64,000 nucleotides of DNA from Lysobacterales bacterium (GTDB lineage: Bacteria; Pseudomonadota; Gammaproteobacteria; Xanthomonadales; Xanthomonadaceae): assembly GCA_014946745.1 (NCBI GenBank), contig JADCRD010000002.1, positions 186,001-250,000 of the forward strand. The letters are read 5' to 3'. Below are positions 1 to 8,728 of the stretch, one piece after another. The translations under genes and the position numbers were made by a program. Within the stretch, counting starts at the first letter, position 1, and every line of letters begins with the position of its first letter. Under the pieces are notes generated by a model, which saw only the letters and a list, made by a program, of their open reading frames with translations, was not told the DNA's origin and ran no database searches.

Positions 1-2
1 AT

Positions 3-554
3 GCCCCGGCGCGCTTCGGCCGCACGGCGCCTCTGGTGCTGGAGATCGGCTTCGGCAACGGCGAGGCTCTGATCCACGGCGCTCTGCATTCGCCCGAGCG
101 CGATTTCATCGGCATCGAGGTGCACAAGCCCGGCGTGGGCCGCGTGCTCAATGCGATCGAGTCGAACGCGCTGTCCAACGTTCTCCTCTACGCGGAAGAC
201 GCCGTCGAAGTGCTGAAGCAGTGCATCGGCGAAGGCGCGCTCGACGAAGTGCGGATCTACTTTCCCGACCCCTGGCACAAGAAGCGCCACGTCAAGCGGC
301 GGCTGATCCAGCCCGGCTTCGTCGAACTATTGAGCAGCCGCATCGCCCCAGGCGGGCTGCTGCATCTCGCGACCGACTGGCAGCCCTATGCCGAGCAGAT
401 GTGGGAGGTGATGGACGCCGCCAGCACGTTCCGCAACACCGAAGGCCCCGGCGGCCATGTGCCGCGCCCGGACTGGCGCCCCGAGACCCATTTCGAGCGC
501 CGCGGCCTGCGCTTGGGCCACGGGGTCTGGGATCTGCTTTACCGCCGGGTCTAG
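3..554 (+). CDS. trmB: tRNA (guanine-N7-)-methyltransferase TrmB, 5' end missing
   Basis: This is the C-terminal part of the SAM-dependent enzyme that methylates N7 of G46 in the tRNA variable loop. The reading frame is open from base 3, so the true start lies outside the window; the GTG at 36 is internal to the SAM-binding motif ([13 protein letters not shown]) and is not a credible start. TrmB hallmarks are clear: the post-I region [12 protein letters not shown], the motif [13 protein letters not shown], and [11 protein letters not shown] near the end. About 183 codons remain of a protein that is usually 210-240 residues. It ends in TAG at 552-554. The next gene follows 72 bases later on the same strand. 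Confidence 0.95.
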   Translation, partial: APARFGRTAPLVLEIGFGNGEALIHGALHSPERDFIGIEVHKPGVGRVLNAIESNALSNVLLYAEDAVEVLKQCIGEGALDEVRIYFPDPWHKKRHVKRRLIQPGFVELLSSRIAPGGLLHLATDWQPYAEQMWEVMDAASTFRNTEGPGGHVPRPDWRPETHFERRGLRLGHGVWDLLYRRV

Positions 555-626
555 ACGCGCATGCGGATCCGCTTCGCCGACATACGACCGCAGCGCGCGC
601 TCCGCCTGCAGCGGTGGAGCGGGTAG

Positions 627-2456
627 ATGGTCGCCGGCCTCCCGCTCGATATGTGGCTGGTGATGGGCCTGATGGCCTTCACCATGGGCATGTTCGTGTG
701 GGAGCGCGTCCGCCAGGACGTCACTGCCCTGCTGGTGCTGGTTTGCCTGGGCCTGTTTGGGCTGGTGCCGGTGGAGCAGCTGTTCGATGGCTTCGCCGGC
801 GACGCGGTGATCAGCGTGATAGCCACCATGATCCTCGGCGCGGGGCTCGACCGCACCGGCCTTCTGAACCGCGTCGCGGTCTGGTTGCTGCGCAAGTCGA
901 AGGGCTACGAGGAACGACTCGTGCTGCTGTCGAGCAGCGTCGCGGGGCTGGTGTCCTCGGTGATGCAGAACCCCTCGGTGACCGCGCTGTTCCTGCCGGT
1001 GGCCGCGCGCCTCTCGGCACGTACCGGCGTGTCGCTGGGCCGGCTGCTGCTGCCGATCGCGGTCTGTGTGGTCATGGGCGGCGCGCTGACCATGGTCGGC
1101 AGCTCGCCGCTGATCCTGCTGAACGATCTGCTGGTCGCAGCCAACCGCAACCTGCCTTCGGGCGTGGCTTCGCTGGAGCCCCTGCCGATCTTCGCGCCGC
1201 TGCCGATCGGCCTTGCCCTGCTGCTGATGGCCCTGCTCTTCTTCCGCCTGTTCGGCGCCCGTCTTTTGGGCCAGGGCGAGGACAAGGGCGTGGCGCCGGG
1301 CCGCACCGACAGCTACTTCGCCCGCGCTTACGGCATCGAGGGCGACGTCTACGAGTTGACGGTGACTTCCGACAGCCCGCTGGTCGGCATGTCCGTGCTC
1401 GAAGCCGAGTCCATGCGCGGCGCGCCGCTGCTGCTGGCGCTGAAGAGCGGCAACGAGGCCCGTCTCGCGCCGCCCGCCGACGAAATGATCTGGGTTGGCA
1501 GCGTGCTCGGCGTGATGGGCCCGCGCGAGCAGGTCGCCGACTACGCGCAGAACAACCTGCTGCGCCTGCAGGCGCGACTGCGCAACTTCGCCGATCTGTT
1601 CAACCCCAGCCGCGCCGGCATTTCTGAAGCGGTGATCCCGCCGAATTCCCAGCTGATCGGGCAGACCCTCGAAGACTTGCACCTGCGCAAGCGCCTCGGC
1701 ATCAGCGTGCTGGCGATCAACCGCGGCAACGAGGTCTATCGCGAGGCGATCCGCCGCACGCCGCTGCGCGCCGGCGACCTGCTGGTGTTCCACAGCTTCT
1801 GGCGCGATCTCGGGTCGGCCGCGAGCAGCCGTGACTTCGTCGTGGTGACCGACTACCCCAAGGACGAGCAGCGCCCGCACAAGCTGTGGCACGCGCTGTT
1901 CTGCTTCGCGCTGGCGCTGACACTGGCCCTGTCCAGCGAAGTCGCGGTGCCGGTGGCGCTGATGACCGGCGTGGTCGGCATGCTGCTGCTCGGCGTGATC
2001 AACATGGACGAGGCCTATGCCTCGGTGAACTGGAAGACCGTATTCATCATGGCCTGCCTGATTCCGCTGGGCTGGGCGGTCGACAGCTCGGGCGTGGCCA
2101 ACTTCGTCGCCAGCCAGACCCTGGAACACTTCGGACACTTGCCGAGCTGGGCCCTGCTTGGCGTGCTGGGCCTGATCACCACGGCGATGGCGATGGTGAT
2201 CAGCAACGTCGGCGCCACCGTGATCATGGTGCCGATGGCGATCAATATCGCGATCTCGACCGGAGCGGCACCGATCCAGTTCGCCGTGGTGGTGGCGCTG
2301 TCGGCCTCGAACAACTTTCTGACCGGCTCGAACCCGGTGCTGGCCATGGTCAGCGGCGCCGCCGGCTATCGCGTCCGCGACCTGCTCAAGGTCGGCCTGC
2401 CGCTGTCCCTGCTCTATCTCGGCCTGGTGCTGGGCATGAGCTATCTGGTGTTCTGA
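627..2456 (+). CDS. SLC13-family (DASS-type) transporter with two central RCK_C domains
   Basis: This 609-residue inner-membrane protein has hydrophobic helices at about residues 8-210 and 415-609. They flank a soluble middle with two regulator-of-K+-conductance C-terminal (TrkA_C) modules, near 240-310 and 330-395. That layout is typical of bacterial SLC13/divalent anion-sodium symporters such as the YfbS type. Family-like signatures are MQNPSVTALFLPV near 113, and SNVGATVIMVP and ASNNFLTGSNPV in the last third. The substrate cannot be read from sequence: sulfate, a dicarboxylate or another anion are all possible. The ATG at 627 has GGAG about 9 bases upstream. The gene converges on the DUF971 gene with only 10 bases between the two stops. 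Confidence 0.85.
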   Translation: MVAGLPLDMWLVMGLMAFTMGMFVWERVRQDVTALLVLVCLGLFGLVPVEQLFDGFAGDAVISVIATMILGAGLDRTGLLNRVAVWLLRKSKGYEERLVLLSSSVAGLVSSVMQNPSVTALFLPVAARLSARTGVSLGRLLLPIAVCVVMGGALTMVGSSPLILLNDLLVAANRNLPSGVASLEPLPIFAPLPIGLALLLMALLFFRLFGARLLGQGEDKGVAPGRTDSYFARAYGIEGDVYELTVTSDSPLVGMSVLEAESMRGAPLLLALKSGNEARLAPPADEMIWVGSVLGVMGPREQVADYAQNNLLRLQARLRNFADLFNPSRAGISEAVIPPNSQLIGQTLEDLHLRKRLGISVLAINRGNEVYREAIRRTPLRAGDLLVFHSFWRDLGSAASSRDFVVVTDYPKDEQRPHKLWHALFCFALALTLALSSEVAVPVALMTGVVGMLLLGVINMDEAYASVNWKTVFIMACLIPLGWAVDSSGVANFVASQTLEHFGHLPSWALLGVLGLITTAMAMVISNVGATVIMVPMAINIAISTGAAPIQFAVVVALSASNNFLTGSNPVLAMVSGAAGYRVRDLLKVGLPLSLLYLGLVLGMSYLVF

Positions 2457-2466
2457 AGCGCAGCGC

Positions 2467-2832
2467 TCAGCTGCGCTCGCGCGACAGCCCGGCCTTGGCC
2501 AGGGCATCGAGGTAGGCAGCAAAACGCTGCTCCTGCGTGCTTCCCAGCTCGTGCAGGGTGGACCAGCTGAAGATGCCGGTGTCGTGACCGTCATCGAAGC
2601 GCAGCAGCACGCCGTAGTGGCCCACCGGCTCAATCGCGCGGATGCCGACCTCGCGCTTGCCCGCCACCAGCACCTTCTGGCCCGGCCCGTGACCCTGCAC
2701 TTCGGCCGAGGGCGATTCCACCCGCAGGTACTCGCAGGGTAGATGGAAGCGCGCACCGTCCGCGAAGGCGACTTCGAGGATGCGCGAGCGCTGGTGCAGC
2801 ACGATGTCGGTGGGCGCGGGCGTGTTGCTCAT
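2467..2832 (-). CDS. DUF971 (gamma-butyrobetaine hydroxylase-like N-terminal domain) protein
   Basis: This small protein of 121 residues consists of one DUF971 domain (RILEVAFADGARFHLPCEYLRV, then GHYGVLLRFDDGHDTGIFSW and STLHELG). The domain is also the N-terminal module of gamma-butyrobetaine/trimethyllysine dioxygenases. Free-standing bacterial copies often lie near iron-sulfur or ubiquinone genes, and their role is not settled. I use the ATG at 2832 (MSNTPAPTD) because the frame upstream runs into the glycosyltransferase gene and loses similarity. It is the last gene of the minus-strand glycan operon, 29 bases after the glycosyltransferase stop, and may only be a passenger there. Confidence 0.85.
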   Translation of the reverse strand: MSNTPAPTDIVLHQRSRILEVAFADGARFHLPCEYLRVESPSAEVQGHGPGQKVLVAGKREVGIRAIEPVGHYGVLLRFDDGHDTGIFSWSTLHELGSTQEQRFAAYLDALAKAGLSRERS

Positions 2833-2861
2833 GGTGTCGGTAGTGAAGCTCGGAAGACGGA

Positions 2862-3743
2862 TCAGGGGGAGGGCTTCAGCGCGCGCAGCAGCAGCCCCGG
2901 CAGCGCCAGCCAGAGCAGCAGACGAAAACCCCAGCGTGCCGGCACGCCCAGCGAGTGTGCATCGAAGCGCTCGAAGTAGCGGCGCCAGCCGCGGTGCTTC
3001 TGCCAGGCCACCCACAGCGGACGGCGGCGGCTGCTGGTGCCCTTGAGGTGGGTGATGCGCGGCATCGGCGCGAACCGCACGCGCAGTCCGTGCTGACGCA
3101 GGCGCCGGCACAGGTCGAGATCCTCGAAGTGCAAACGATAGCCGGCATCGAAGCCGCCCACCGCATCGAAAGCCGCGCGCGGCAGCAGCATCAGAGCCCC
3201 GGAAATGGCCTCGACGTCCAGCATCTCGCCCGTCCTGGGCGGCGCCGGTTCAATCGCGGCGCGACCGCGGCGCAGAGCCGCCAGCAGTCGCACAGGCGTC
3301 GGGTCGTATCGATAGGAGGCCGCCTGGGCGCTGCCATCGGCCTCAAGCAGCTGCGCCCCCAGTGCGCCCAGGCGACCCTCAGCGTTGGCCTGCTCAGCGA
3401 GCGCGAGCAGGGCCGCAAGATCGTTCGGGCCCGGAAAGCAGTCGGGATTGAGGAAAAGCAGCCAATCCGCGCTCGCCCGCACCGCTGCCTGGTTGCAGGC
3501 GACCGCAAAGCCCGGGTTGTCGGGATTGCGGATCAGCTGGTCAAGCCGCGGATGCGCCGCCGGTGGCACGGCAGAGGCGTTGTCGACGACCACGACTTCG
3601 AGCGCAATGCCGCACTGCGCAGCCAGCGCATCGAGGCAACTCGGCAGCACATCGTTGCTGTCATGGCTGACGATCAGCACCGCGAGGTCGACCGCACGCG
3701 GGAGCGTGCGCGGCGCGCCCACAGCGGCAGGCTCTGTGCTCAC
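2862..3743 (-). CDS. family 2 glycosyltransferase (rhamnosyltransferase WbbL-like)
   Basis: This 293-residue GT-A fold enzyme probably transfers a sugar from a nucleotide-sugar donor to a growing glycan on the cytoplasmic side. It shows LAVLIVSHDSNDVLPSCLDAL at the N-terminus, VVVDNAS for nucleotide binding, LFLNPDC as the DXD-like metal site, and FEDLDLCRRLRQHG as the acceptor/ED motif. The C-terminus (residues about 265-290) is hydrophobic and may contact the membrane. It starts with GTG at 3743, 12 bases after the methyltransferase stop. Neighbours (Wzm, Wzt, a second glycosyltransferase, a methyltransferase) point to surface polysaccharide synthesis. The sugar and acceptor cannot be predicted. 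Confidence 0.85.
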   Translation of the reverse strand: MSTEPAAVGAPRTLPRAVDLAVLIVSHDSNDVLPSCLDALAAQCGIALEVVVVDNASAVPPAAHPRLDQLIRNPDNPGFAVACNQAAVRASADWLLFLNPDCFPGPNDLAALLALAEQANAEGRLGALGAQLLEADGSAQAASYRYDPTPVRLLAALRRGRAAIEPAPPRTGEMLDVEAISGALMLLPRAAFDAVGGFDAGYRLHFEDLDLCRRLRQHGLRVRFAPMPRITHLKGTSSRRRPLWVAWQKHRGWRRYFERFDAHSLGVPARWGFRLLLWLALPGLLLRALKPSP

Positions 3744-3755
3744 CGGGCGTCGGTC

Positions 3756-4619
3756 TCAGCCGCGCAGCGCGGCAAGTTCAGCGCGCGCCGCCGCGAGTTC
3801 AGCCTCGAGTTCGAGGATGCGATGCCCCGCCGCCATGTTCTTGCGGATCTCATGGTTGTAGTGGGCATAGACACTCTCTTCCGCATCGCCGAAGAGATGC
3901 ACGGCAGGCAGTACCGGCAGCGGCTCCATCGCGCAGGCGGCGATGTAGTACAGCGGCGGGTAGGCGAGGCCTTCGCTTAGGCTGCCCTCGCGGCTCAAGG
4001 TGGCCGCGGCGGGTCTACCCTCGTCCACCTCCAGCGCCCACAGCGCTGACTGGAACAGCAGCTTCTGCGCAAACAGCCGCCGATGCGGGAAGATCCCGGC
4101 CAGCAGACTCTCGAACTGCTCGCGGTAGAGCTCGCGCACGTGGTGTTCGTTGTGGAACTGCGGGATGTCCGTGTAGTTGCGCTTGTCAGGCGTCGACACC
4201 AGCAGCAGGCCCCCGGGCGCCAGCAGGCGGCGGAAGCCCTGCAGCATGGTCTCCTGCGCGTGCAGGTGCTCAAGCGTCTCGAAGCTCAGGATCAGATCGA
4301 AACTAGCGGCGGGCAGGTGATCCAGCGCGGTGACGTCGGCCTGGTCGAAGCGCAGCTTGGGCTGCGCGTAGCGCGCGCGCGCGTGGGCGATGGCCTGCCC
4401 GGAAACGTCGAGGCCAAGCACGGACGCGGCAGCGCTCGCGACCAGGGCCGAGCCATAGCCCTCGCCGCAGGCGGCATCCAGCACGCGCCTGCCGCGCGCT
4501 ATCGGCTGCGCGAACGCGTAGCGGTGGTAGTGCTCGTACCAGATCTCGCGCACGCACTCCGGCGTGAAGCGTTCGCCGGTGAATTCCAGCGCCGGCGTCG
4601 ATTCGCTCATCGCGGACAA
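3756..4619 (-). CDS. class I SAM-dependent methyltransferase of the glycan cluster
   Basis: This 287-residue protein has a Methyltransf_11/23-type Rossmann core. SAM motif I is VLDAACGEGYG at residues 46-56, the acidic loop follows (VLGLDVSG), and a post-motif stretch reads DLILSFETLEHL. The end of the protein (residues about 250-285) is rich in Glu, Leu and Ala and looks like a coiled coil, possibly for docking to a partner. In O-antigen clusters such enzymes methylate terminal sugars or cap the chain, which can control chain length before Wzt recognises it. That role here is inferred from context. Start is the ATG at 4619; a second Met three codons on is possible. Confidence 0.85.
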   Translation of the reverse strand: MSAMSESTPALEFTGERFTPECVREIWYEHYHRYAFAQPIARGRRVLDAACGEGYGSALVASAAASVLGLDVSGQAIAHARARYAQPKLRFDQADVTALDHLPAASFDLILSFETLEHLHAQETMLQGFRRLLAPGGLLLVSTPDKRNYTDIPQFHNEHHVRELYREQFESLLAGIFPHRRLFAQKLLFQSALWALEVDEGRPAAATLSREGSLSEGLAYPPLYYIAACAMEPLPVLPAVHLFGDAEESVYAHYNHEIRKNMAAGHRILELEAELAAARAELAALRG

Positions 4620-4630
4620 CCTCGGATGGT

Positions 4631-5506
4631 TTATTGAAACAGCTGACCCTGCAGGCCCGTGGCATCGGGCTGACCGGCGGCCAGCGCGGCATAGCGCTCG
4701 ACCACGCGCAGGCGCAGGGGCTTGATCGGGTCCGCCATGATGAACTCGGCGACGCGGCGGTTGTAGTCGGGGTAGCGGTTCAGCAAGCGGGCCAGGTTGC
4801 CGCCGCCGGGCGCCAGCCCCTCCAGGCTGAAGGAGGCGCCCCCTTCATGCGCGACGAAGGCGTCGGCGCAGAGCACGTTGCGCCAGCCGTGGCCTTCGGC
4901 ACGCAGGCAGAAATCGTTTTCCTCGCCGTAGCCGCGACCGAAGGTCTCTGCATCGAAGGCACCGATGCGATCCAGGCAAGCACGGCGGATCGCCATGCAG
5001 AAGCCAACGCCGGTGGGCAGGTCGACATACTCGCCAGCACAGGCATCGATGCAGGCGCGGGCCCAGCGGTCGGGGTCGTCCGGCAGCGGGCCGGGCCGAC
5101 ACAGATGCGGCAGCGAACAGATTTCGGCGTTGTTGGACCAGGGCGTTGCGGTGGCGATGCGCCGATCCGCCGCGAAGCAGACGCGCAGGCGGTCCAGCCA
5201 GCCCGCGCTGGGCACCGTGTCGCTGTTGAGCAGCACCACATCGTCCTCGCCGGTTTCGGCGAAGGCAGCGTTGACGTTACCGACGAAGCCGAGGTTGCGC
5301 TCCCGCCGCACCACGCGCGTCTCGAAAGGCAGCGTGCCAGGCAGACTCTGCAGGTACGCGGAGACTTCTGCCTCGGGCGAAGCATCGTCGCAGAACAGCA
5401 CGCGCTCGCCCGAGTCCAGCGTGCGGCGCAGGCCGGCAACCAGACGCTGCAGCGCCGGCAGGGCCCGATACACCGGCACGATCACCTGCATGGAACGCTC
5501 GCTCAT
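4631..5506 (-). CDS. family 2 glycosyltransferase
   Basis: This 291-residue GT-A enzyme begins MQVIVPVYRALPALQ. It carries VLFCDDASP (nucleotide binding), VVLLNSDTVPSAGWL (DXD-like site) and GYGEENDFCLRAEGHGW (catalytic-base region). The start ATG at 5506 overlaps the stop of wzt by four bases, so the two are translationally coupled. The protein has no obvious membrane segment. It belongs with the glycosyltransferase at 2862 and the methyltransferase between them; together they would build or cap the polysaccharide exported by Wzm/Wzt. Specificity is not predictable from what is visible. Confidence 0.85.
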   Translation of the reverse strand: MSERSMQVIVPVYRALPALQRLVAGLRRTLDSGERVLFCDDASPEAEVSAYLQSLPGTLPFETRVVRRERNLGFVGNVNAAFAETGEDDVVLLNSDTVPSAGWLDRLRVCFAADRRIATATPWSNNAEICSLPHLCRPGPLPDDPDRWARACIDACAGEYVDLPTGVGFCMAIRRACLDRIGAFDAETFGRGYGEENDFCLRAEGHGWRNVLCADAFVAHEGGASFSLEGLAPGGGNLARLLNRYPDYNRRVAEFIMADPIKPLRLRVVERYAALAAGQPDATGLQGQLFQ

Positions 5507-6699
5507 CGCGTGGCGCCCGCATGCAGCCAGCGGTGTGGCAGGCGCAGGCAGCCGAGTTCTCGACTGGCGCCACGCAGGGTGAAGGCTCGCTCCACGGTAT
5601 CGAACACGCGCAGGCCCTCCGGGTCCATCGCATGCAGCCGCAGTACGTAGCTGCCGGGCAGCAGGGCGGAGGGATCGATCTCCAGCGCATAACGCGTTCG
5701 ACGTCCTCCGATCGGCTCGCCGCGCACGCCCTCAATCTCGGCGACCTGGCCGTACAGCGCAGTGCCGTCCGCGCGGATCACGCCGAAGCTGAACTGCGGG
5801 CTGCGGCCATCGGGGCTGTGCAGCTCGGCATCGACCCGCAGCAGCTCGCCCTCGGCGAGCAGGCGGGCGCTTTCGTCCTCGGTCTCGTTGATGGCGACGC
5901 GCACCAGCCGGTACTCGTTGCCTACGTAGCCGGCATCGAGCTCCGGCCCGCGTTCGGCAGCGATCTTGCGCTCGTGGTAGGCCAAGTAATCCTGGGTCAC
6001 GTCAAACACATCGCCGTAGGCCTGCACCCTGCCCTCGCGCAGCCACAGCGCATGCTTGCAGAGCTTCTGGATGTGGTAGGTCGAATGCGAGACCAGCAGC
6101 AGGGTGCCGCCGTGCTCGAGGTAATCCTCGATCCAGCGGATGCATTTGCGTTGGAAGCTCTCGTCGCCCACGGCCAGCACCTCGTCCGTGATCAGCAGCT
6201 GCGGCCGCACCGTGGCGATGATGGCGAAGCCGAGCCGCACCACCATGCCCGAGGAGTAGTGCTTGACCGGCTCGTCGAGGTAGCGACCGATGTCGGCGAA
6301 GGCTTCGATCTCCGGCGTGCGCGACTCGATCTCGCGGCGTGACCAGCCCATCAGGCCGGCGGCGATACCGATGTTCTCGCGGCCCGTGCGCTCCATTTCG
6401 AACCCGGCCCCCAATTCCAGCAGAGCGCCGACGCTTGCATTGAGTTGCACCCTGCCCTCGCTGGGCGTGAGCACGCCCGCAATGAGCTTCAGCAGGGTCG
6501 ATTTGCCGGCACCGTTCTCTCCAATGATGCCCAGCGACTCGCCGGGCCGGATTTCGAAGCTGATCTCGCGAAGCACCGGCGTGCGCGCGATGGGGCGTCC
6601 GAGCAGCGCGCGCAGCAGAGCGGAAGCGCGCGCACGCGGGCTGGCATCGACGGGCCAGCTTTTGCCTAAGGCCTCTACGCGCAGCAGCGGCGCGCTCAC
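5503..6699 (-). CDS. wzt: polysaccharide ABC exporter ATP-binding protein Wzt
   Basis: This 398-residue ATPase powers polysaccharide export across the inner membrane. Walker A is GENGAGKST at about residues 60-68. The signature is YSSGMVVRLGFA (148-159), the Wzt/TagH-type variant of LSGGQ, and Walker B is LLITDE near 168-173. Residues from about 265 to the end form the extra C-terminal beta-domain that in O9a-type systems binds the modified end of the glycan chain. I start it at GTG 6699 because that codon overlaps the Wzm stop (GTGA) and gives the normal N-terminus; frame upstream lies inside wzm. The presence of the C-terminal domain with a methyltransferase nearby fits chain-cap recognition. 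Confidence 0.92.
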   Translation of the reverse strand: MSAPLLRVEALGKSWPVDASPRARASALLRALLGRPIARTPVLREISFEIRPGESLGIIGENGAGKSTLLKLIAGVLTPSEGRVQLNASVGALLELGAGFEMERTGRENIGIAAGLMGWSRREIESRTPEIEAFADIGRYLDEPVKHYSSGMVVRLGFAIIATVRPQLLITDEVLAVGDESFQRKCIRWIEDYLEHGGTLLLVSHSTYHIQKLCKHALWLREGRVQAYGDVFDVTQDYLAYHERKIAAERGPELDAGYVGNEYRLVRVAINETEDESARLLAEGELLRVDAELHSPDGRSPQFSFGVIRADGTALYGQVAEIEGVRGEPIGGRRTRYALEIDPSALLPGSYVLRLHAMDPEGLRVFDTVERAFTLRGASRELGCLRLPHRWLHAGATR

Positions 6700-7487
6700 T
6701 CGAATTCTTCCAGGTGCGGGCGCAGGCGCTTGAACACCAGGACACCCAGGATGGGCACCAGTACGGCGCCCAGCCAGGTGGCCGTGACACTTCCTGGTAG
6801 AGCGCTCAGGCCTGGCAGCAGCGCGCGCTGGGCGTCCACGACACCCGTGACGGGATTGAACGCGAGCCACTTCGCAAGGCCTCCGGGGACCGTCTCGGGC
6901 GCATAGATGATTGGCGTCAGGAAGAACCAGAGGGTGATGAGCAACCCGATGGTCTGCGCGAGATCGCGGATGAACACCTGCACAGCCGCCAGCGTAAGCG
7001 CCAGTCCAGCCGCCATGACAGCTAGCGGCAACCAGTAGAGGAGTGCAATCGGCAGCTGGCTCCAATTCAACGCCGGACCGAACAGCGCGAGCGCCAGCAA
7101 CACCAGCAGATAGCCTAGACCGTGCAGCAAGAAGGCGGTGCTGACCGCTGCAAGCACGGGAACGGATCGAGGCACCGCAACCTTGCCTGCCAAGCCGCTG
7201 TGGTCAGTGATTGCCGTGCAGCCGCGCGTGACCGCTTCCGAGAACGCGAACCAGGGCCAGAATCCTAGCGCGAGGAAGACGAGGTAGGCGCCGCCCTCAA
7301 GACCGGGCACGCGGGCCTTGAGGATGTGCACGAAGACAAGATTGAAAACCGCAAGTTGCAACAGGGGAGCGAGAACGGCCCAAGCGACGCCGAGCAGGTT
7401 GCCCGCGAAGCGCTGGCGCATCTCCTGGCGAACGAACAGGGCCAGCAGTGCCGTGCTCCGCGGCGCGGTTCGTAGCGACTCGCTCAC
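6696..7487 (-). CDS. wzm: polysaccharide ABC exporter permease Wzm
   Basis: This ABC2-type permease has about six membrane helices in 263 residues. The N-terminal cytoplasmic helix LFVRQEMRQRFAGNLLGVAWAV-type segment and the end KRLRPHLEEFE are characteristic of Wzm/RfbA exporters. It forms the channel for a lipid-linked polysaccharide together with Wzt. The preferred start is GTG at 7487 (SESLRTAPRS), 16 bases after the parvulin stop with a GAGAGGG ribosome-binding sequence; the longer frame to 7622 would overlap the parvulin gene by over 100 bases. The stop overlaps the wzt start. Confidence 0.9.
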   Translation of the reverse strand: MSESLRTAPRSTALLALFVRQEMRQRFAGNLLGVAWAVLAPLLQLAVFNLVFVHILKARVPGLEGGAYLVFLALGFWPWFAFSEAVTRGCTAITDHSGLAGKVAVPRSVPVLAAVSTAFLLHGLGYLLVLLALALFGPALNWSQLPIALLYWLPLAVMAAGLALTLAAVQVFIRDLAQTIGLLITLWFFLTPIIYAPETVPGGLAKWLAFNPVTGVVDAQRALLPGLSALPGSVTATWLGAVLVPILGVLVFKRLRPHLEEFE

Positions 7488-7503
7488 GGAGTCTCGGGCC
7501 CTC

Positions 7504-8511
7504 TCAGGGCTCTTGCTTCGAGTTCTCAGGGAGTTCGTCGGGCGCCTCGCTGCCGTCGAGCGCAGGCGGCAGGATGCCTTCGGCAGCGCGGGCGTAGCGC
7601 GAACGGAGCTGCGCCACGACAACGGGGTCGGCCTTGATCGGAGCCTTCTGAAGCTCTGCGAGCTGACGGCCGCGGCGCTCAGTCAGATAGCGCTGACGTT
7701 GCTCTTCGATCAGTGTCGTCTTGACCTCTTCCCAGGTCTTTACGCTCGGCTCCACCCGCTTCATGAGCTTGGCGACGTGGAAGCCGTACTGCGTGCGGAT
7801 GATCTCGGACACTTGGCCGACTTCTGTGAGCTTGAACACCGCATCTTCGAACGGCTTTTCAGTCAAGCCGGGAACGACATCTGTAAGCACGCCGCCGCCA
7901 ACGTTGAGCGGGTCCGCCGCCTCGTCGCTGTACTCGAGGTAGATGTCCTTGAACTCAAGCTCTCCCGCGAGTAGGGCCGCCCGAGCGGCTTCGATTCGCT
8001 CTTGTGCAGCCTGCTCGCCTCGACCGCCAATACGGACAAGGATATGGCTCAGCTGCAGCGTAACGGGTCGTCTGAACCGATGCGGGTGGGTCTTGTAGAT
8101 CTCTTCTGCGAGCTGTTCGAAGTCGGGCATGCTCGCCAGCACATCGTCCTCGTGGAAGTTTCTCGCACGGCGCGCCAGCCACTCTTCGCGGGCCGACTGC
8201 AGTTGCGTTTCAAGGAAGGGGTCAGATTCAACATCCCGGGCCAGCGCCTGCAGGGCGAGCTGCTTGTTGACCAGAAGACCTTGTACGACCTCTTCAAGGC
8301 GCTCGGGATCGTCCAGATAGCGGGCGCGCAGCGCGCTTGGCAGCGCCATCACCTGCGCATCTACCTCGTGGAGCGAAACGCTCACGCCGTCGCGCTCGGC
8401 GACGATGACGGCTTTTGGGTCCTTGGGGGCCATCGGTTGGGCGTTTATCGCGCCCGACAGACAGAGGATTGCAGCGAAGATGAAGGAACGTGGCGCGTGG
8501 TGCATAAGCAT
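7504..8511 (-). CDS. periplasmic parvulin-type peptidyl-prolyl isomerase (SurA/PpiC-like)
   Basis: This 335-residue protein has a signal peptide (basic start, IFAAILCLSGAINAQ, likely cleaved near residue 25). A SurA_N-like helical segment holds VVQGLLVNKQLALQ. One parvulin domain sits at about 155-255 (LQLSHILVRIGG, then YSDEAADPLNVGGGVL and RTQYGFHVAKLMKR). It would isomerise prolyl bonds or chaperone envelope proteins in the periplasm. EpsD-type parvulins occur in exopolysaccharide clusters, so its position as first gene of the Wzm/Wzt operon may be functional. I chose ATG 8511; another Met two codons later is equally possible. Confidence 0.85.
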   Translation of the reverse strand: MLMHHAPRSFIFAAILCLSGAINAQPMAPKDPKAVIVAERDGVSVSLHEVDAQVMALPSALRARYLDDPERLEEVVQGLLVNKQLALQALARDVESDPFLETQLQSAREEWLARRARNFHEDDVLASMPDFEQLAEEIYKTHPHRFRRPVTLQLSHILVRIGGRGEQAAQERIEAARAALLAGELEFKDIYLEYSDEAADPLNVGGGVLTDVVPGLTEKPFEDAVFKLTEVGQVSEIIRTQYGFHVAKLMKRVEPSVKTWEEVKTTLIEEQRQRYLTERRGRQLAELQKAPIKADPVVVAQLRSRYARAAEGILPPALDGSEAPDELPENSKQEP

Positions 8512-8678
8512 TGGGGTACTTCTGACGGTAACTGGAAGTGGGCGGCGCTGCTGTCTTGATCGCGGGCTTGCGCTCAAGCAGCTCGATGCCTGTGGGACCT
8601 GGCCGCTAGGTTTACGAGGTAGACGGGGGGCTCAAGTTCCCGCGAAGTTCACGGCATTCGACGTTTCCGACAGCCGGG

Positions 8679-8715
8679 AAAAAACTGAGCCGGGCAGTAC
8701 AGGACTGCCCGGCTC
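8679..8715 (-). terminator. Rho-independent terminator of the secreted-protein gene
   Basis: A perfect 12-bp inverted repeat (arms 8687-8698 and 8704-8715, loop of five bases) is followed on the minus strand by CAG and then six T at 8684-8679. It lies 14 bases past the stop of the gene ending at 8729. This is one of the most canonical terminators in the window. Confidence 0.92.
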
Positions 8716-8728
8716 GCGGATGCGTCGC

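Noticed and set aside
327-2756. A minus-strand open frame of 809 codons opposite trmB and the transporter gene
   Set aside because: It is His/Gln/Arg-rich antisense of clear genes with no ribosome-binding site; such frames are common in high-GC DNA.
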